Positions 29,501 through 37,864 of a stretch of DNA of 64,000 nt are shown one piece after another; the first letter of the stretch is position 1; every line of letters begins with the position of its first letter. Made by a program: the position numbers and the translations under genes. The stretch is from Bacteroidota bacterium (GTDB lineage Bacteria > Bacteroidota > Bacteroidia > AKYH767-A > OLB10): the NCBI GenBank assembly GCA_016717725.1, contig JADKFA010000024.1:1-64000 (forward strand). The letters run 5' to 3'. Below the pieces are notes generated by a model that was not told where the DNA came from, did no database searches, and worked only from the letters and a program-made list of their open reading frames with translations.

Positions 29501-30544
29501 AATAATACCTACCCAGTCCGATCCAACTTTTGTCATTTGTATGTTTTGAGGATTATTCATGATTCCTCCAAAGTTTGTTGAGTAATCTAAGGTTAATGGC
29601 AGATCTAATGAATTGCCCATTTTATAATGATAAAAATTGTTGTTTTCTGAAACGATAAACAGATGCCAATTTCCTTCTTCCTGAATAACCTGTAATCCAA
29701 GTGCAGTCCAAATAGAACTCATCGCTGTAGAAAATGTTGGTGTATTTGCTAATGAATTCCCAAAATCGATTTTTGAAAGTAATCCAAATGCAGATGATGT
29801 TGTATAACCAATATATTTGTTGCTAACACAATCAAAGGCTACATCTATTCCAAAGTTATTGAAAACACCAGTAGGAATCGGAGTAAGAGAGGTGGGTGTA
29901 TTGCTATAATTACCTCCAAAATTAATTCTTGTTATTTCAGCAGATGAATTGTTGGTTATGAAGGCATAATCATATATCACTTTTATTGAACTTGGTCCTG
30001 ATAAACCCGGTAAGTTTAGATTAATTAAAATTGGGTTTATTTGTGTGATAGAATCCATCTCATAACGCAATAAACTATTTGAGGAGGAAGCCGTGATAAA
30101 CATATACCATTTTGTCCCTTCTTTTACAATGTCAATTCCTGAAGTATTGAAACCAAGAAGGGGATCACTATTCAAATTGGTTGCAGTAGGTGGGTTGGCT
30201 GGAGAATTACCAAAATCATAACGCGTAATATAATTTCCACCAAAAGAGTTTACGATGAAACCGTAATGATTGCCATTTACCTCAATCATTTTCATGTTTA
30301 TTGGATAACTTAAAGTTCCTCCAATGAGCGGTAACGCCACTGCAGTGGGCAATGAATCTAAATCTCCAAGACAAAAATCCCAGTTGAAAGAACTTGCCGT
30401 GGAAAGACTATTGTCAATGTTTATATTTTGTAGTGGACAAACAGTATCACTACTTGTAAAACTATTAGGTGGGCACTGTGCTAGATTTTTTTCTGTGGAG
30501 AAAATCATTAATATTCCACAAATGATCTTGGTAAATTTTCTCAT
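26486..30544 (-). CDS. Large PKD-repeat protein with T9SS type A sorting domain
   Basis: The frame is open to 30619, but the ATG at 30544 gives a proper signal peptide (MRKFTKIICGILMIFSTEKNLAQ) and avoids overlapping the divergent rdgB gene; the product is then about 1,352 residues. After the signal, residues 30-370 contain five or so loosely repeated blades with the pattern D-F-G-N-S-x-A-N-x-P-T, suggesting a beta-propeller. Nine PKD units follow (cores such as WSWDFGDGNFS and YLWQFGDGSPN), then a CARDB-like region (IVANFGNEDANEFELKG) and a type A sorting tail, NVYPNPFTDQIYIG to the end VNYQETNQYFKLVRD. A secreted or surface-anchored adhesin delivered by the T9SS. Confidence 0.9.
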   Translation of the reverse strand: MRKFTKIICGILMIFSTEKNLAQCPPNSFTSSDTVCPLQNINIDNSLSTASSFNWDFCLGDLDSLPTAVALPLIGGTLSYPINMKMIEVNGNHYGFIVNSFGGNYITRYDFGNSPANPPTATNLNSDPLLGFNTSGIDIVKEGTKWYMFITASSSNSLLRYEMDSITQINPILINLNLPGLSGPSSIKVIYDYAFITNNSSAEITRINFGGNYSNTPTSLTPIPTGVFNNFGIDVAFDCVSNKYIGYTTSSAFGLLSKIDFGNSLANTPTFSTAMSSIWTALGLQVIQEEGNWHLFIVSENNNFYHYKMGNSLDLPLTLDYSTNFGGIMNNPQNIQMTKVGSDWVGIIPNRLLFSIVRLQFPQGCSSAAVSSTLQSPTGISFTPSQLGYNLFELKETLANGTTQLYLDSVYVQIPPPESNFNMSSGCINSPVQFTDLSNICYGSINTWSWDFGDGNFSNQASPSHEYGTTGSFNVVLKVYSTNGDSATSQQNIIIHELPIAWFTVADSACVGSDVILTDSSTSNDGALQQWEWMYGDGNFGSGITSTHSYNASGTYSIQLISSTIYGCSDTISRNIEINPGPISNFEIYNTCAGETAQFINTTTAIGTSILSTFWEFGDGNNSSQINTSHSYTNTANNYNIILVSTAINGCTDTIQRNIRIGNKPLPWFSMSSDTACTFSTIIFTDSSFAGIGDTINKRIWNFGDGIIDSTTTSPNHTYTIAGNYLITLTIQSPENCDSIISRNIFIIESPTSNFSVTNVCKGSLSNFVDLSTAPSGSIITDWAWDFGDTNTSILSSPTHTYADTGYYSVTLIVKSDIGCYDTTTINTQVYSLPNAWFNFGLACTDSPLQFTDSSTVTGSTISNWNWTFGVNGTVDTLPNPSYLYQDALAYPVTLIATTAQGCADTAIRIAIINQSPEFTITSPDHCYGTNNQFIATPSAGSTSTYSYIWNFGDSAASFLPQPTHTYSNQGNYQITFLVTDINNGCTAEVNDTLTVYTLPNAGFTYSNTCVGDAVSFIDTSTSVDGIISNWNWTLGTNGNSTTQNPLSTFSSSGTQNIKLVIQTSYGCSDSITKSITIHSLPLASITATPYYGAPPLAVQFINNSDSGSYLWQFGDGSPNSTGQSPIHLFNDTGLYHTTFSVTNQFGCIQNATINIYVQIPNRDLSIHGVSFNKINNKWIMKAIVANFGNEDANEFELKGTLSGENIFYNTFLFDTLKVGNSKEYTFNTSFESGTQTPPYFCAEVISINSLADMNASNDRFCRSSSSSFEIFNVYPNPFTDQIYIGINMIQKGEISLSLININGGIIFENQTHPLDEGLNTLSIPLDHLAKAVYFLKVNYQETNQYFKLVRD

Positions 30545-30583
30545 TTTAGTGCGCATTAGTTGTTCAAAGATAAGAGTATGCAT

Positions 30584-31171
30584 ATGATTAGTTTGATACT
30601 GGCTTCTAATAACCAGCATAAAGTGACAGAAATACGTAAAATCCTCCCGAAATGTTTCGATTTGGTGAGCCTAAAGGATGCAGGAATTACCACTGAATTG
30701 CCTGAAACTAAGGGAACTATAATCGGAAATGCTACGCAAAAAGCAAGTTTCGTGTGGGAAGCTACTGGTGTTGAGTGTCTTGCAGATGATAGCGGACTGG
30801 AAGTGGATGCCCTTGAAGGTCGGCCAGGAGTGGATTCTGCTCACTATAGCGGATTCCCTATTTCGGCCGATCGCAACATGGATTTGCTGCTTTCTCAACT
30901 CCATGGTTTGGAAAATAGACGAGCTTCCTTTGTTACGATTCTAGCCTTAATTAAAGATGGGGTTTGCCGCCATTTTGAAGGTCGCGTTTTTGGAACTATT
31001 TCAGAGCAAAAAAGAGGAGAAAATGGATTTGGTTATGACCCTATTTTCATACCCGATGGACAGCTTCTCACTTTCGCAGAAATGGACGATAAAATGAAGA
31101 ATGAAATAAGTCATCGCTCGATCGCACTCCGTAAATTGAAAGCGTTTTTTGATTTGAAAGAAGGAAATTGA
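30584..31171 (+). CDS. rdgB: XTP/dITP diphosphatase (Ham1/RdgB family)
   Basis: Hydrolyses ITP, dITP and XTP to monophosphates, keeping deaminated purines out of nucleic acids. Seen motifs: SLILASNNQHKVTEI at the N-terminus, ADDSGLEVDALEGRPGV, HYSG, and the C-terminal FGYDPIFIP and SHRSIALRKL. The frame is open from a TTG at 30560, but the ATG at 30584 (MISLILASNNQ) or 30578 (MHMISLIL) fits the family; I take 30584. Length about 195 residues is normal. It is divergent from the PKD protein with only a 39-base gap. Confidence 0.95.
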   Translation: MISLILASNNQHKVTEIRKILPKCFDLVSLKDAGITTELPETKGTIIGNATQKASFVWEATGVECLADDSGLEVDALEGRPGVDSAHYSGFPISADRNMDLLLSQLHGLENRRASFVTILALIKDGVCRHFEGRVFGTISEQKRGENGFGYDPIFIPDGQLLTFAEMDDKMKNEISHRSIALRKLKAFFDLKEGN

Positions 31172-31236
31172 GATTGTTTTTTTGAAACAGGTAATGCAAT
31201 TTCAATTACATTCTAACCCTGTAAATAGGTTGTATT

Positions 31237-31297
31237 ATACCGACGTACATAGACTTACATTTAATCGATTGGACGTTTAAGTTTGTAGTGTCGGTAT
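31237..31297. repeat. Imperfect stem-loop between rdgB and ddl
   Basis: An 8-bp outer stem (ATACCGAC at 31237-31244, GTCGGTAT at 31290-31297) encloses further pairing (TACA with TGTA, ACTTA with TAAGT). No U-tract follows, so it is not a typical terminator. Role unknown; could be a structured 5' leader or a protein site. Confidence 0.5.
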
Positions 31298-31344
31298 TAA
31301 CATTCAAGGTCTGAAATCTACTCGATTTTCATAGGTAGACCACC

Positions 31345-34062
31345 GTGAAATCATTAACTTTGCCACTCATGGAAAAAATGCGCATTGGTGTCTTCTTTGG
31401 TGGAAATTCTAGAGAAAGGGAAGTTTCATTTGCTGGTGGACGTACCGTTTATGATAATTTGAATAAATCAATCTTCGAACCCATTCCCGTTTTTGTAGAT
31501 AGTTTTGGAAATTTCGTTCTGCTCACTTGGGAGTATATTTACAAGGGAAGTATTCGTGATTTTTATCCACCATCGGATGCATTACCCAGTTCTGTTCACG
31601 AATTTCAAGTGTATGCCGAAAGCTTGGGTGATTTGGATCGTCAAGAACAAAGTAAACTGATAAATAAAATGGGCTCGCGTATTGAACCCTCCGCTCTTCC
31701 TTCCATAATGGATATGGCGTTTTTATGTTTGCATGGTTCGGATGGTGAAGATGGACGTATTCAAGGTTTATTGGAATATTTACGTATTCCTTATACCGGC
31801 TCTGGAATATTGTCCTCAACCATCGGGATGAATAAGGCGATTCAAAAGCAATTGATGAAAAATGCTGGATTTGATGTGCCCAAGTTTGCAACAATACAGC
31901 GTGAAGAGTGGATTTCAGGTAATCGTCAATCACTCTTTGATAAAGTGAAAGCTACCACAGGACTTCCATGTGTAGTGAAAGCTGCTAATCAAGGTTCGTC
32001 AATTGGAATTAGTGTGATGCAAGAAGATAAGTACGATGTTTTTTCTCTTTGCATGGATAAAGCGTTTTTTATTCGAACCATCACGAAGAAAGTATGGGAT
32101 GCTCTCGATTTTAAATCGAAGGTGACATATGTTCGTGAGATGTGTGATATCCGAGAAGGAATCGGACTGCCTTTGTTAATCAATAATCGTACATTTTATC
32201 ACCCTGAGGAATTGTTGTCGGTGTTGATGGATTTGTTTTCAGAAAATGAAGCAGAACTCATCCTGTACGCTCGCGATGGTGAGAGTACTGTTATCGTGGA
32301 ATCATTCATTGAAGGAAAAGAATTTTCATGTATCGTACTTGAAAATGAAAATGGAAATCCAGTGGCATTGCCTCCAACAGAAATAAGAAAAGGCAAGGAG
32401 TTGTTCGATTATCGTTCCAAGTATCTTCCCGGACTCTCTCGCAAGATTACACCCATTCAATTGCCCGATGAAAATATTCAAGGGATTCGTTCTGCTTGTG
32501 AGCAGTTATTTACAAGTCTTCATTTTAATGTGTATGCTCGTATTGATGGGTTTATCAAGAGTGATGGAAAAATAATTCTGAATGATCCAAACACGACATC
32601 TGGGATGATGCCGAGTTCTTTTTTCTTTCATCAAGCCGCTGAGATTGGAATGAATCCTTCTCAGTTCATTACCTATATTATTTATTCTTCGCTCAAAAAT
32701 AGAATTGCCGACACTCGACAGTATGGAAAGTTGCCGTTATTATTGAAGCAATTGGATAAACTCATCGATGGTGAAAAGAAGGAAGGCGTAAGTCGTATAC
32801 GCGCAACCGTTATATTGGGAGGTTATTCCACCGAACGACATATCTCCGTGGAGAGTGGTCGTAATATTTACGAAAAACTTTCTTCCAGCGAAAAATACGA
32901 AGTGTTACCCGTGTTTTTAACAGGAAGTTCATCAGAGTATGAATTATATACCCTCCCGATAAATGTTTTATTGAAGGACAATGCCGACGATATCAAAGAA
33001 AAAATTAATCATTTCGAAATCCATCCTGTCATTAAATCCATCATCGCTTCTTGTGAATCCATTACGAAACGATTTGCCAGCGCTCAAAATCTGAAAGCAC
33101 CCGAGAAAATTAGTTTTAAAGAGTTGAAAGATCGTACCGATGTGGTGTTTATTGCATTGCATGGTCGACCTGGCGAAGATGGATCTTTACAAAAGGAATT
33201 GGAGAAAATAGGGTTGCCTTACAATGGTTCAGGACCTGCATCTTCTCAAATAACCATTGACAAGTTTGCCACCAATGAATTATTAGCGGCTAACGGTTTT
33301 CATGTGGCAGCTCATTATTTAGCTCAGGAATTTGATTGGTTAGCCGATCCAGCAAAATTCTTGAATACGATTTTAGAAAAATTTACGTTCCCATTCATAG
33401 CCAAGCCAGCCGATGATGGTTGTAGCTCTGCTGTGAAGTTGATTAAATCCAAGGAAGAGTTGGAAGCGTATGTTCGATTGACTTTCCGCAGTGCTACGGA
33501 GTTAGATGCAGCGCAAGCTGCCATACTCGGAGTGAAGCCTAAAGAAGAATTTCCTATCAAACAGTACATCTTGTTTGAAGATCTGATAAAAGCAAATGGT
33601 GCCAAAAAGTTTATTGAAATCACGGGTGGAATGTTAACTTTTATTGATGAAAATGGAAAGTTGAATTATGAAGTATTTGAAGCCTCTGAAGCATTGTCGG
33701 AAGGTGATATTCTTTCACTCGAAGAGAAGTTTCTGGCTGGTCAAGGTCAAAATATTACCCCCGCTCGTTACAGCAGTACGGTAGAAGATAATAAAGTGAT
33801 TTCAGCAAAAGTGAAGTTGGAGTTTGAACGGGCTGCGAAGTTGTTGAATATTGAAGGGTACTCGAGAATTGATGCCTTCGTACGAATTTTTTCTCCAGAA
33901 AAAGTGGAAGTGGTATTTATTGAGGTGAACTCATTACCTGGAATGACTCCTGCTACATGCATCTTTCACCAAGCCGCCATTGCACATTACAAACCTTATG
34001 AGTTCATCGACAAAATTTTGGATTTTGGAATGAAACGTAAAAAAAATATGCCTGTTAGTTAA
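31345..34062 (+). CDS. ddl: Tandem D-alanine-D-alanine ligase fusion
   Basis: ATP-dependent joining of two D-Ala for peptidoglycan. About 900 residues hold two complete Ddl modules. Module 1 has VFFGGNSREREVS, FLCLHGSDGEDGRIQG, PCVVKAANQGSSIGIS, VYARIDGFI and DPNTTSGMMPSS; it also carries an insertion of about 80 residues after the glycine-rich loop. Module 2 starts near residue 485 with TVILGGYSTERHIS and has LHGRPGEDGSLQ, FIAKPADDGCSS, YSRIDAFV and EVNSLPGMTPAT. Module 1 reads N-T-T-S-G-M where the family has N-T-S-P-G-M, module 2 keeps S-L-P-G-M. The start is likely ATG 31369 or 31378 (MRIGVFFGG), since a TAACTTTG promoter core at 31355-31362 overlaps the upstream frame. Ends in a one-base overlap with the PASTA gene. 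Confidence 0.9.
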   Translation: MKSLTLPLMEKMRIGVFFGGNSREREVSFAGGRTVYDNLNKSIFEPIPVFVDSFGNFVLLTWEYIYKGSIRDFYPPSDALPSSVHEFQVYAESLGDLDRQEQSKLINKMGSRIEPSALPSIMDMAFLCLHGSDGEDGRIQGLLEYLRIPYTGSGILSSTIGMNKAIQKQLMKNAGFDVPKFATIQREEWISGNRQSLFDKVKATTGLPCVVKAANQGSSIGISVMQEDKYDVFSLCMDKAFFIRTITKKVWDALDFKSKVTYVREMCDIREGIGLPLLINNRTFYHPEELLSVLMDLFSENEAELILYARDGESTVIVESFIEGKEFSCIVLENENGNPVALPPTEIRKGKELFDYRSKYLPGLSRKITPIQLPDENIQGIRSACEQLFTSLHFNVYARIDGFIKSDGKIILNDPNTTSGMMPSSFFFHQAAEIGMNPSQFITYIIYSSLKNRIADTRQYGKLPLLLKQLDKLIDGEKKEGVSRIRATVILGGYSTERHISVESGRNIYEKLSSSEKYEVLPVFLTGSSSEYELYTLPINVLLKDNADDIKEKINHFEIHPVIKSIIASCESITKRFASAQNLKAPEKISFKELKDRTDVVFIALHGRPGEDGSLQKELEKIGLPYNGSGPASSQITIDKFATNELLAANGFHVAAHYLAQEFDWLADPAKFLNTILEKFTFPFIAKPADDGCSSAVKLIKSKEELEAYVRLTFRSATELDAAQAAILGVKPKEEFPIKQYILFEDLIKANGAKKFIEITGGMLTFIDENGKLNYEVFEASEALSEGDILSLEEKFLAGQGQNITPARYSSTVEDNKVISAKVKLEFERAAKLLNIEGYSRIDAFVRIFSPEKVEVVFIEVNSLPGMTPATCIFHQAAIAHYKPYEFIDKILDFGMKRKKNMPVS
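31355..31362 (+). promoter_or_regulatory. Bacteroidota -7 element (TAACTTTG) at ddl start
   Basis: TAACTTTG matches the TAnnTTTG -7 consensus of Bacteroidota sigma-A promoters. No TTG is seen at the expected -33 place. If real, transcription starts at or after 31367, so the ddl message has almost no leader and translation must begin at 31369 or 31378. Confidence 0.45.
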
Positions 34063-34850
34063 TGATGAAAAAGATTTTTGATATCATACGATCTAAAATT
34101 TTTGTGCTTCACTTTTCATTAAGTGCAGGATTTGTCTTGATTGTATTGTTTGTAACCTATCTGTGGCTAAGTTCATATACTAACCACGGTGAAACCATCA
34201 CTGTTCCTGATTTGCATGGGATGAAGTTTCAAGAAATGGAAGCTTTTTTAGCGGATAAAAACATGCAAGTAAAAATTGCAGATTCATCTACGTTCATGAT
34301 CGACAAACCTCCTGGTGTGGTGATTGAACAAGATCCCGCCCCCAATGAAAAAGTAAAAGAAGGTCGAACCATTTATGTAACCATCACACGAACCGTTCCT
34401 CCTCAAGTGAAGTTTCCTAATCTTATTGATGTTTCGCAACGTCAAGCCGAAGCTATTCTGAATTCCTATGGTTTGCGTGTTGGACAATTAATCTATAAGC
34501 CCGACTTAGCAAAAAATGCAGTGCTTGGAATATTGTTTAAAGGAACCGAGCTGAAAGTAGGAGATGAGATAATGAAAGGTTCCACCGTCGATTTAGTGTT
34601 GGGAGATGGAATTGGAAATACTTCAGTTGATGTTCCCGATTTTAAAGGATTAACACTCGATGAAGTATTGTTTGTGTTGCAAGGTTCTTCACTGAATCAA
34701 GGAGCCATTGTATTCGATGAAAGCGTTAGAGATTCATCTGCTGCTAAAGTGTATCGTCAAATTCCAGAACCCGGTGATTCATCGGTGATAAAACAAGGTG
34801 AGTCCATTGATTTTTTCTTTACCCAAAACCCTGAAAAATTAAATAAATGA
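34062..34850 (+). CDS. PASTA domain membrane protein
   Basis: Product of 262 residues. A short basic N-terminus is followed by one hydrophobic helix (about residues 17-35), so the rest is periplasmic. Three PASTA domains follow: about 42-110 (VPDLHGMKFQEME, GVVIEQDPAP), 113-180 (FPNLIDVSQRQAEAIL) and 190-258 (VPDFKGLTLDEVL, VYRQIPEPGDS). PASTA domains bind peptidoglycan or beta-lactams. The position right behind ddl and overlapping it fits a cell-wall role. It has no kinase domain, unlike PASTA kinases of Gram-positives. Confidence 0.93.
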   Translation: MMKKIFDIIRSKIFVLHFSLSAGFVLIVLFVTYLWLSSYTNHGETITVPDLHGMKFQEMEAFLADKNMQVKIADSSTFMIDKPPGVVIEQDPAPNEKVKEGRTIYVTITRTVPPQVKFPNLIDVSQRQAEAILNSYGLRVGQLIYKPDLAKNAVLGILFKGTELKVGDEIMKGSTVDLVLGDGIGNTSVDVPDFKGLTLDEVLFVLQGSSLNQGAIVFDESVRDSSAAKVYRQIPEPGDSSVIKQGESIDFFFTQNPEKLNK

Positions 34851-36775
34851 AAAGGATATCTATTTTAGTTAAAAATTTATTCATGTTCGTGATGCTTATT
34901 TTATCTTCAACAGATACCATGGCTCAACACGAAATCTTAACTCCAATGTATGGCAATCCCAAATTAAAGGAGTATCTTCTAAAACATCCCGCATCAGCAA
35001 ATAAAATGGTTGCCCTTATCGACACCGTCGATTTGCCTTTTATTGATGACTTTTCTTATGATGGTGTTTATCCTTCTGCAGATTTATGGACCGATAATGA
35101 TGTGTTTGTGAATAGTCAATTTCCTAGAAATCCAATTACGATTGGTGTAGCCACTTTTGATGGATTGGATGAATTTGGAAATCCTTATGATAATACGGCA
35201 TCTACCATTCAAGGTGGTTGCGATACCTTAACTTCAAAATTTATTCGTTTGCTTACACGACCTTCTTCTCAAGGTGGTGGACAATATTCTCTCGCCGATA
35301 GTATTACTTTGAGTTTTTATTGGCAGAAAAAAGGTTGGGGTGATGGTCCTGATTCTAATGATTCATTGGTATTAGATTTTTATAATTTCACAACCAATCA
35401 ATGGTCGAAGCAATGGTTTTTAAAGGGAATAATTTCTGGAGGACAAGATACAGTATTTACGTCCGTGCAAATTCGAATTTCCAATGCAGCATTTTTGACC
35501 GATGGGTTTCGCTTTCGTTTCCGAACGTATGGTTCTAAAACAGGATCGTTAGATCATTGGCATCTGGATTATATTCGATTGTTTAAAGCATACAATCAAT
35601 TTACAGGGCAAATGGATACATTGTTGCAAGATGTAGCCATGACACAGCCTGGAAAAAGTTTGATGAATGAATATACCGCTGTTCCTTGGAATCATTTCAC
35701 ATCGCTATCTCAAATTGATCAAGAGAATTTACTTCGTGATTCTTCTCAAATGGATTATCGCGTTAATGGTAATACACCATCGGATGTTGGTTTTAATAAT
35801 CGTATTTATAATTTTGCTGGAACCTATGTTTCTGGATTTGGCGCCGACAATGGAAACATATTCCCTAATCAACCCCAACAACAGAATTTGATTTATACTT
35901 TTGGTGTTGATTCCATCTTCCCCAATACTCCTTCATGGAAAGTAGATAGCACTTATTTTACAGTAAAAAATTATTTTACGAACGGAAATGCATTCAGTGG
36001 ATTAAAATCAAATGATACTACTACATACTCTCAGGAGTTTTTTAATTTTTATAGTTTAGATGATGGTTCAGCCGAAGTGGGATATGATTTAATCAATGCA
36101 CCCAACGGTAAAGTGGCCATGAAATTTGAAATTCTAAAGCCAGATACGCTGCGTGCTGTAAGAATATTTTTTGTTCAGCAAGGAGCAGATGTGAGTAGTA
36201 AATTATTCACCATAAAAATTTGGAGTAGTTTGAATCCTGAAGTGTTAATTTATCAGGAGTCTGGATTGACACCCGCCTATATTGATTCGTTGAATGGATT
36301 TGCAAGCTATGTTTTAACAAGCGTGGTGCCTGTTTCAGGAACTATTTACGTTGGATTTCAGCAAGTGTTGGGAGATGGATTACACCTTGGCTTCGATAGA
36401 AATACTTCTTCAAACTCGCGAATGTTTTATAATGTAGGAGCAGGATGGATTCAAACCGCAGTAGCTTCCGGAACGTATATGATTCGTGCCGTGGTAGGAA
36501 AAGCTGATTTGTTTGTGGGTGTGCCCGAACAAAATATGGTGAATGCTACCTTTGATTTGTATCCAAATCCAACGGGTGATTTTGTATTCATTTCATCAAA
36601 ATATGAAACTGATTTTCTTCGCTTTGAGATTGTAAGTATGGAAGGAAAATTAGTGAAGGCTGATGCATTCACTTCAAGAATAAATACAAGCGATCTTCCC
36701 GTCGGAATGTATATGGTTAGGGTGTTGATGCAAGATGGAAGAACAGCACAGCGAAAGTTAATGATTGTTAGATAA
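34847..36775 (+). CDS. Secreted protein with T9SS type A sorting domain
   Basis: Product of 642 residues beginning with a signal peptide (KRISILVKNLFMFVMLILSS, cleaved near MAQ). The body has no domain I recognise; DDFSYDGVYPSADLW and DSITLSFYWQKKG suggest beta-sandwich folds like those of secreted Bacteroidota proteins. The last 80 residues are a type A sorting tail (DLYPNPTGDFVFIS, VSMEGKLVK, LPVGMYMVRV, ending KLMIVR). It is cut off and anchored or released after passage through the T9SS. The start overlaps the PASTA gene by four bases (ATGA), so it is part of the ddl operon. Confidence 0.9.
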   Translation: MKRISILVKNLFMFVMLILSSTDTMAQHEILTPMYGNPKLKEYLLKHPASANKMVALIDTVDLPFIDDFSYDGVYPSADLWTDNDVFVNSQFPRNPITIGVATFDGLDEFGNPYDNTASTIQGGCDTLTSKFIRLLTRPSSQGGGQYSLADSITLSFYWQKKGWGDGPDSNDSLVLDFYNFTTNQWSKQWFLKGIISGGQDTVFTSVQIRISNAAFLTDGFRFRFRTYGSKTGSLDHWHLDYIRLFKAYNQFTGQMDTLLQDVAMTQPGKSLMNEYTAVPWNHFTSLSQIDQENLLRDSSQMDYRVNGNTPSDVGFNNRIYNFAGTYVSGFGADNGNIFPNQPQQQNLIYTFGVDSIFPNTPSWKVDSTYFTVKNYFTNGNAFSGLKSNDTTTYSQEFFNFYSLDDGSAEVGYDLINAPNGKVAMKFEILKPDTLRAVRIFFVQQGADVSSKLFTIKIWSSLNPEVLIYQESGLTPAYIDSLNGFASYVLTSVVPVSGTIYVGFQQVLGDGLHLGFDRNTSSNSRMFYNVGAGWIQTAVASGTYMIRAVVGKADLFVGVPEQNMVNATFDLYPNPTGDFVFISSKYETDFLRFEIVSMEGKLVKADAFTSRINTSDLPVGMYMVRVLMQDGRTAQRKLMIVR

Positions 36776-36781
36776 AAAATT

Positions 36782-37864
36782 ATGTCAGAGAAAGTAGAGG
36801 ATGAGTTAGAGGGGATTGGTGAAGAAACCAACGAGCAAGATCAGGATGAGTTGTTTGAACATCATCGATTTTTTTCTGACAAAAATCAATCGATGTTACG
36901 CGTCGATAAATTTTTATTTAACCGACTTGTAAATACATCCAGAAATAGAGTTCAATCTGCTATTGAAGCAGGTTCTGTTTTAGTAAATACAAAAACCGTT
37001 AAGTCGAGTTATAAGGTGAAACCGGGAGATGTGGTCTCCGTAGTTTTAGCACATCCTCCTCGTGAAATAGAATTATATGCCGATGATATTCCGTTGAATA
37101 TTTTGTATGAAGACGATGATTTGTTTATCATTAATAAGCAACCGGGCTTAGTGGTTCATCCTGCCTATGGGCACTATAGAGGAACCCTCGTCAATGCCTT
37201 GGTGCATCGCATGTATCCAGAGTTAGGTGATCAGCCCATTGCAGCAGAATCTGTGCGTCCTGGTTTAGTACATCGCATTGATAAAAATACTTCAGGCATT
37301 ATTGTCGTTGCAAAACATGAGCAAGCACTTTCAAACTTAGCAAAACAATTTTTCGATCGTACTACCGATCGGTTGTATGTGGCTTTAGTATGGGGCGATT
37401 TTAAGGAAGACGAAGGAACCATCACTGGTAATGTTGGACGTGATTTGGCCGATCGGAAAGTGATGGATGTTTTTCCTGAAGGTGATCTTGGCAAACACGC
37501 TGTAACACATTATAAAGTGTTAGAACGATTTGGATATGTGACCCTCATCCAATGTAAATTGGAAACAGGGAGAACACATCAAATTAGGGTTCATATGAAG
37601 TATATTGGTCATCCTTTATTTAATGATGCTTCTTATGGCGGTGAGCGAATCTTGAAAGGAACTGTGTTTACAAAATATAAGCAGTACATTGAAAATTGCT
37701 TCGCCTTAATGCCTCGACATGCACTTCATGCTAAATCCTTAGGATTTGCACATCCCTAAAGACGGGAAACCGATGTTTTTTGACTCTGAATTGCCCGAAG
37801 ATTTTAGGTAGTTCTTGAAAAATGGAGACAATATGCAGCCCATCAACGGTTGAATCAAGAATGA
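36782..37864 (+). CDS. rluD: 23S rRNA pseudouridine synthase (RluA family), 3' end with two compensating indels
   Basis: RluA-family synthase that makes pseudouridine in 23S rRNA (1911/1915/1917 in helix 69 for RluD). Seen: an acidic N-terminal tail, an S4 RNA-binding domain at about 40-95 and the catalytic motif GLVHRIDKNTSG with Asp167, then LETGRTHQIRVHM. The direct frame stops at 37759, but reading CCC at 37754-37756 as CC continues with PKDGKPMFFDSELPED, and a second single-base change near 37805-37812 gives VVLEKWRQYAAHQR up to a stop at 37862. The restored protein is 360 residues, the common length. The stretch ends the ddl-PASTA-T9SS-rluD operon. Confidence 0.9.

Noticed and set aside
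31523..31933. Antisense open frame inside ddl
   Set aside because: No domain, no start context, and the codon pattern follows the sense gene; a shadow frame.
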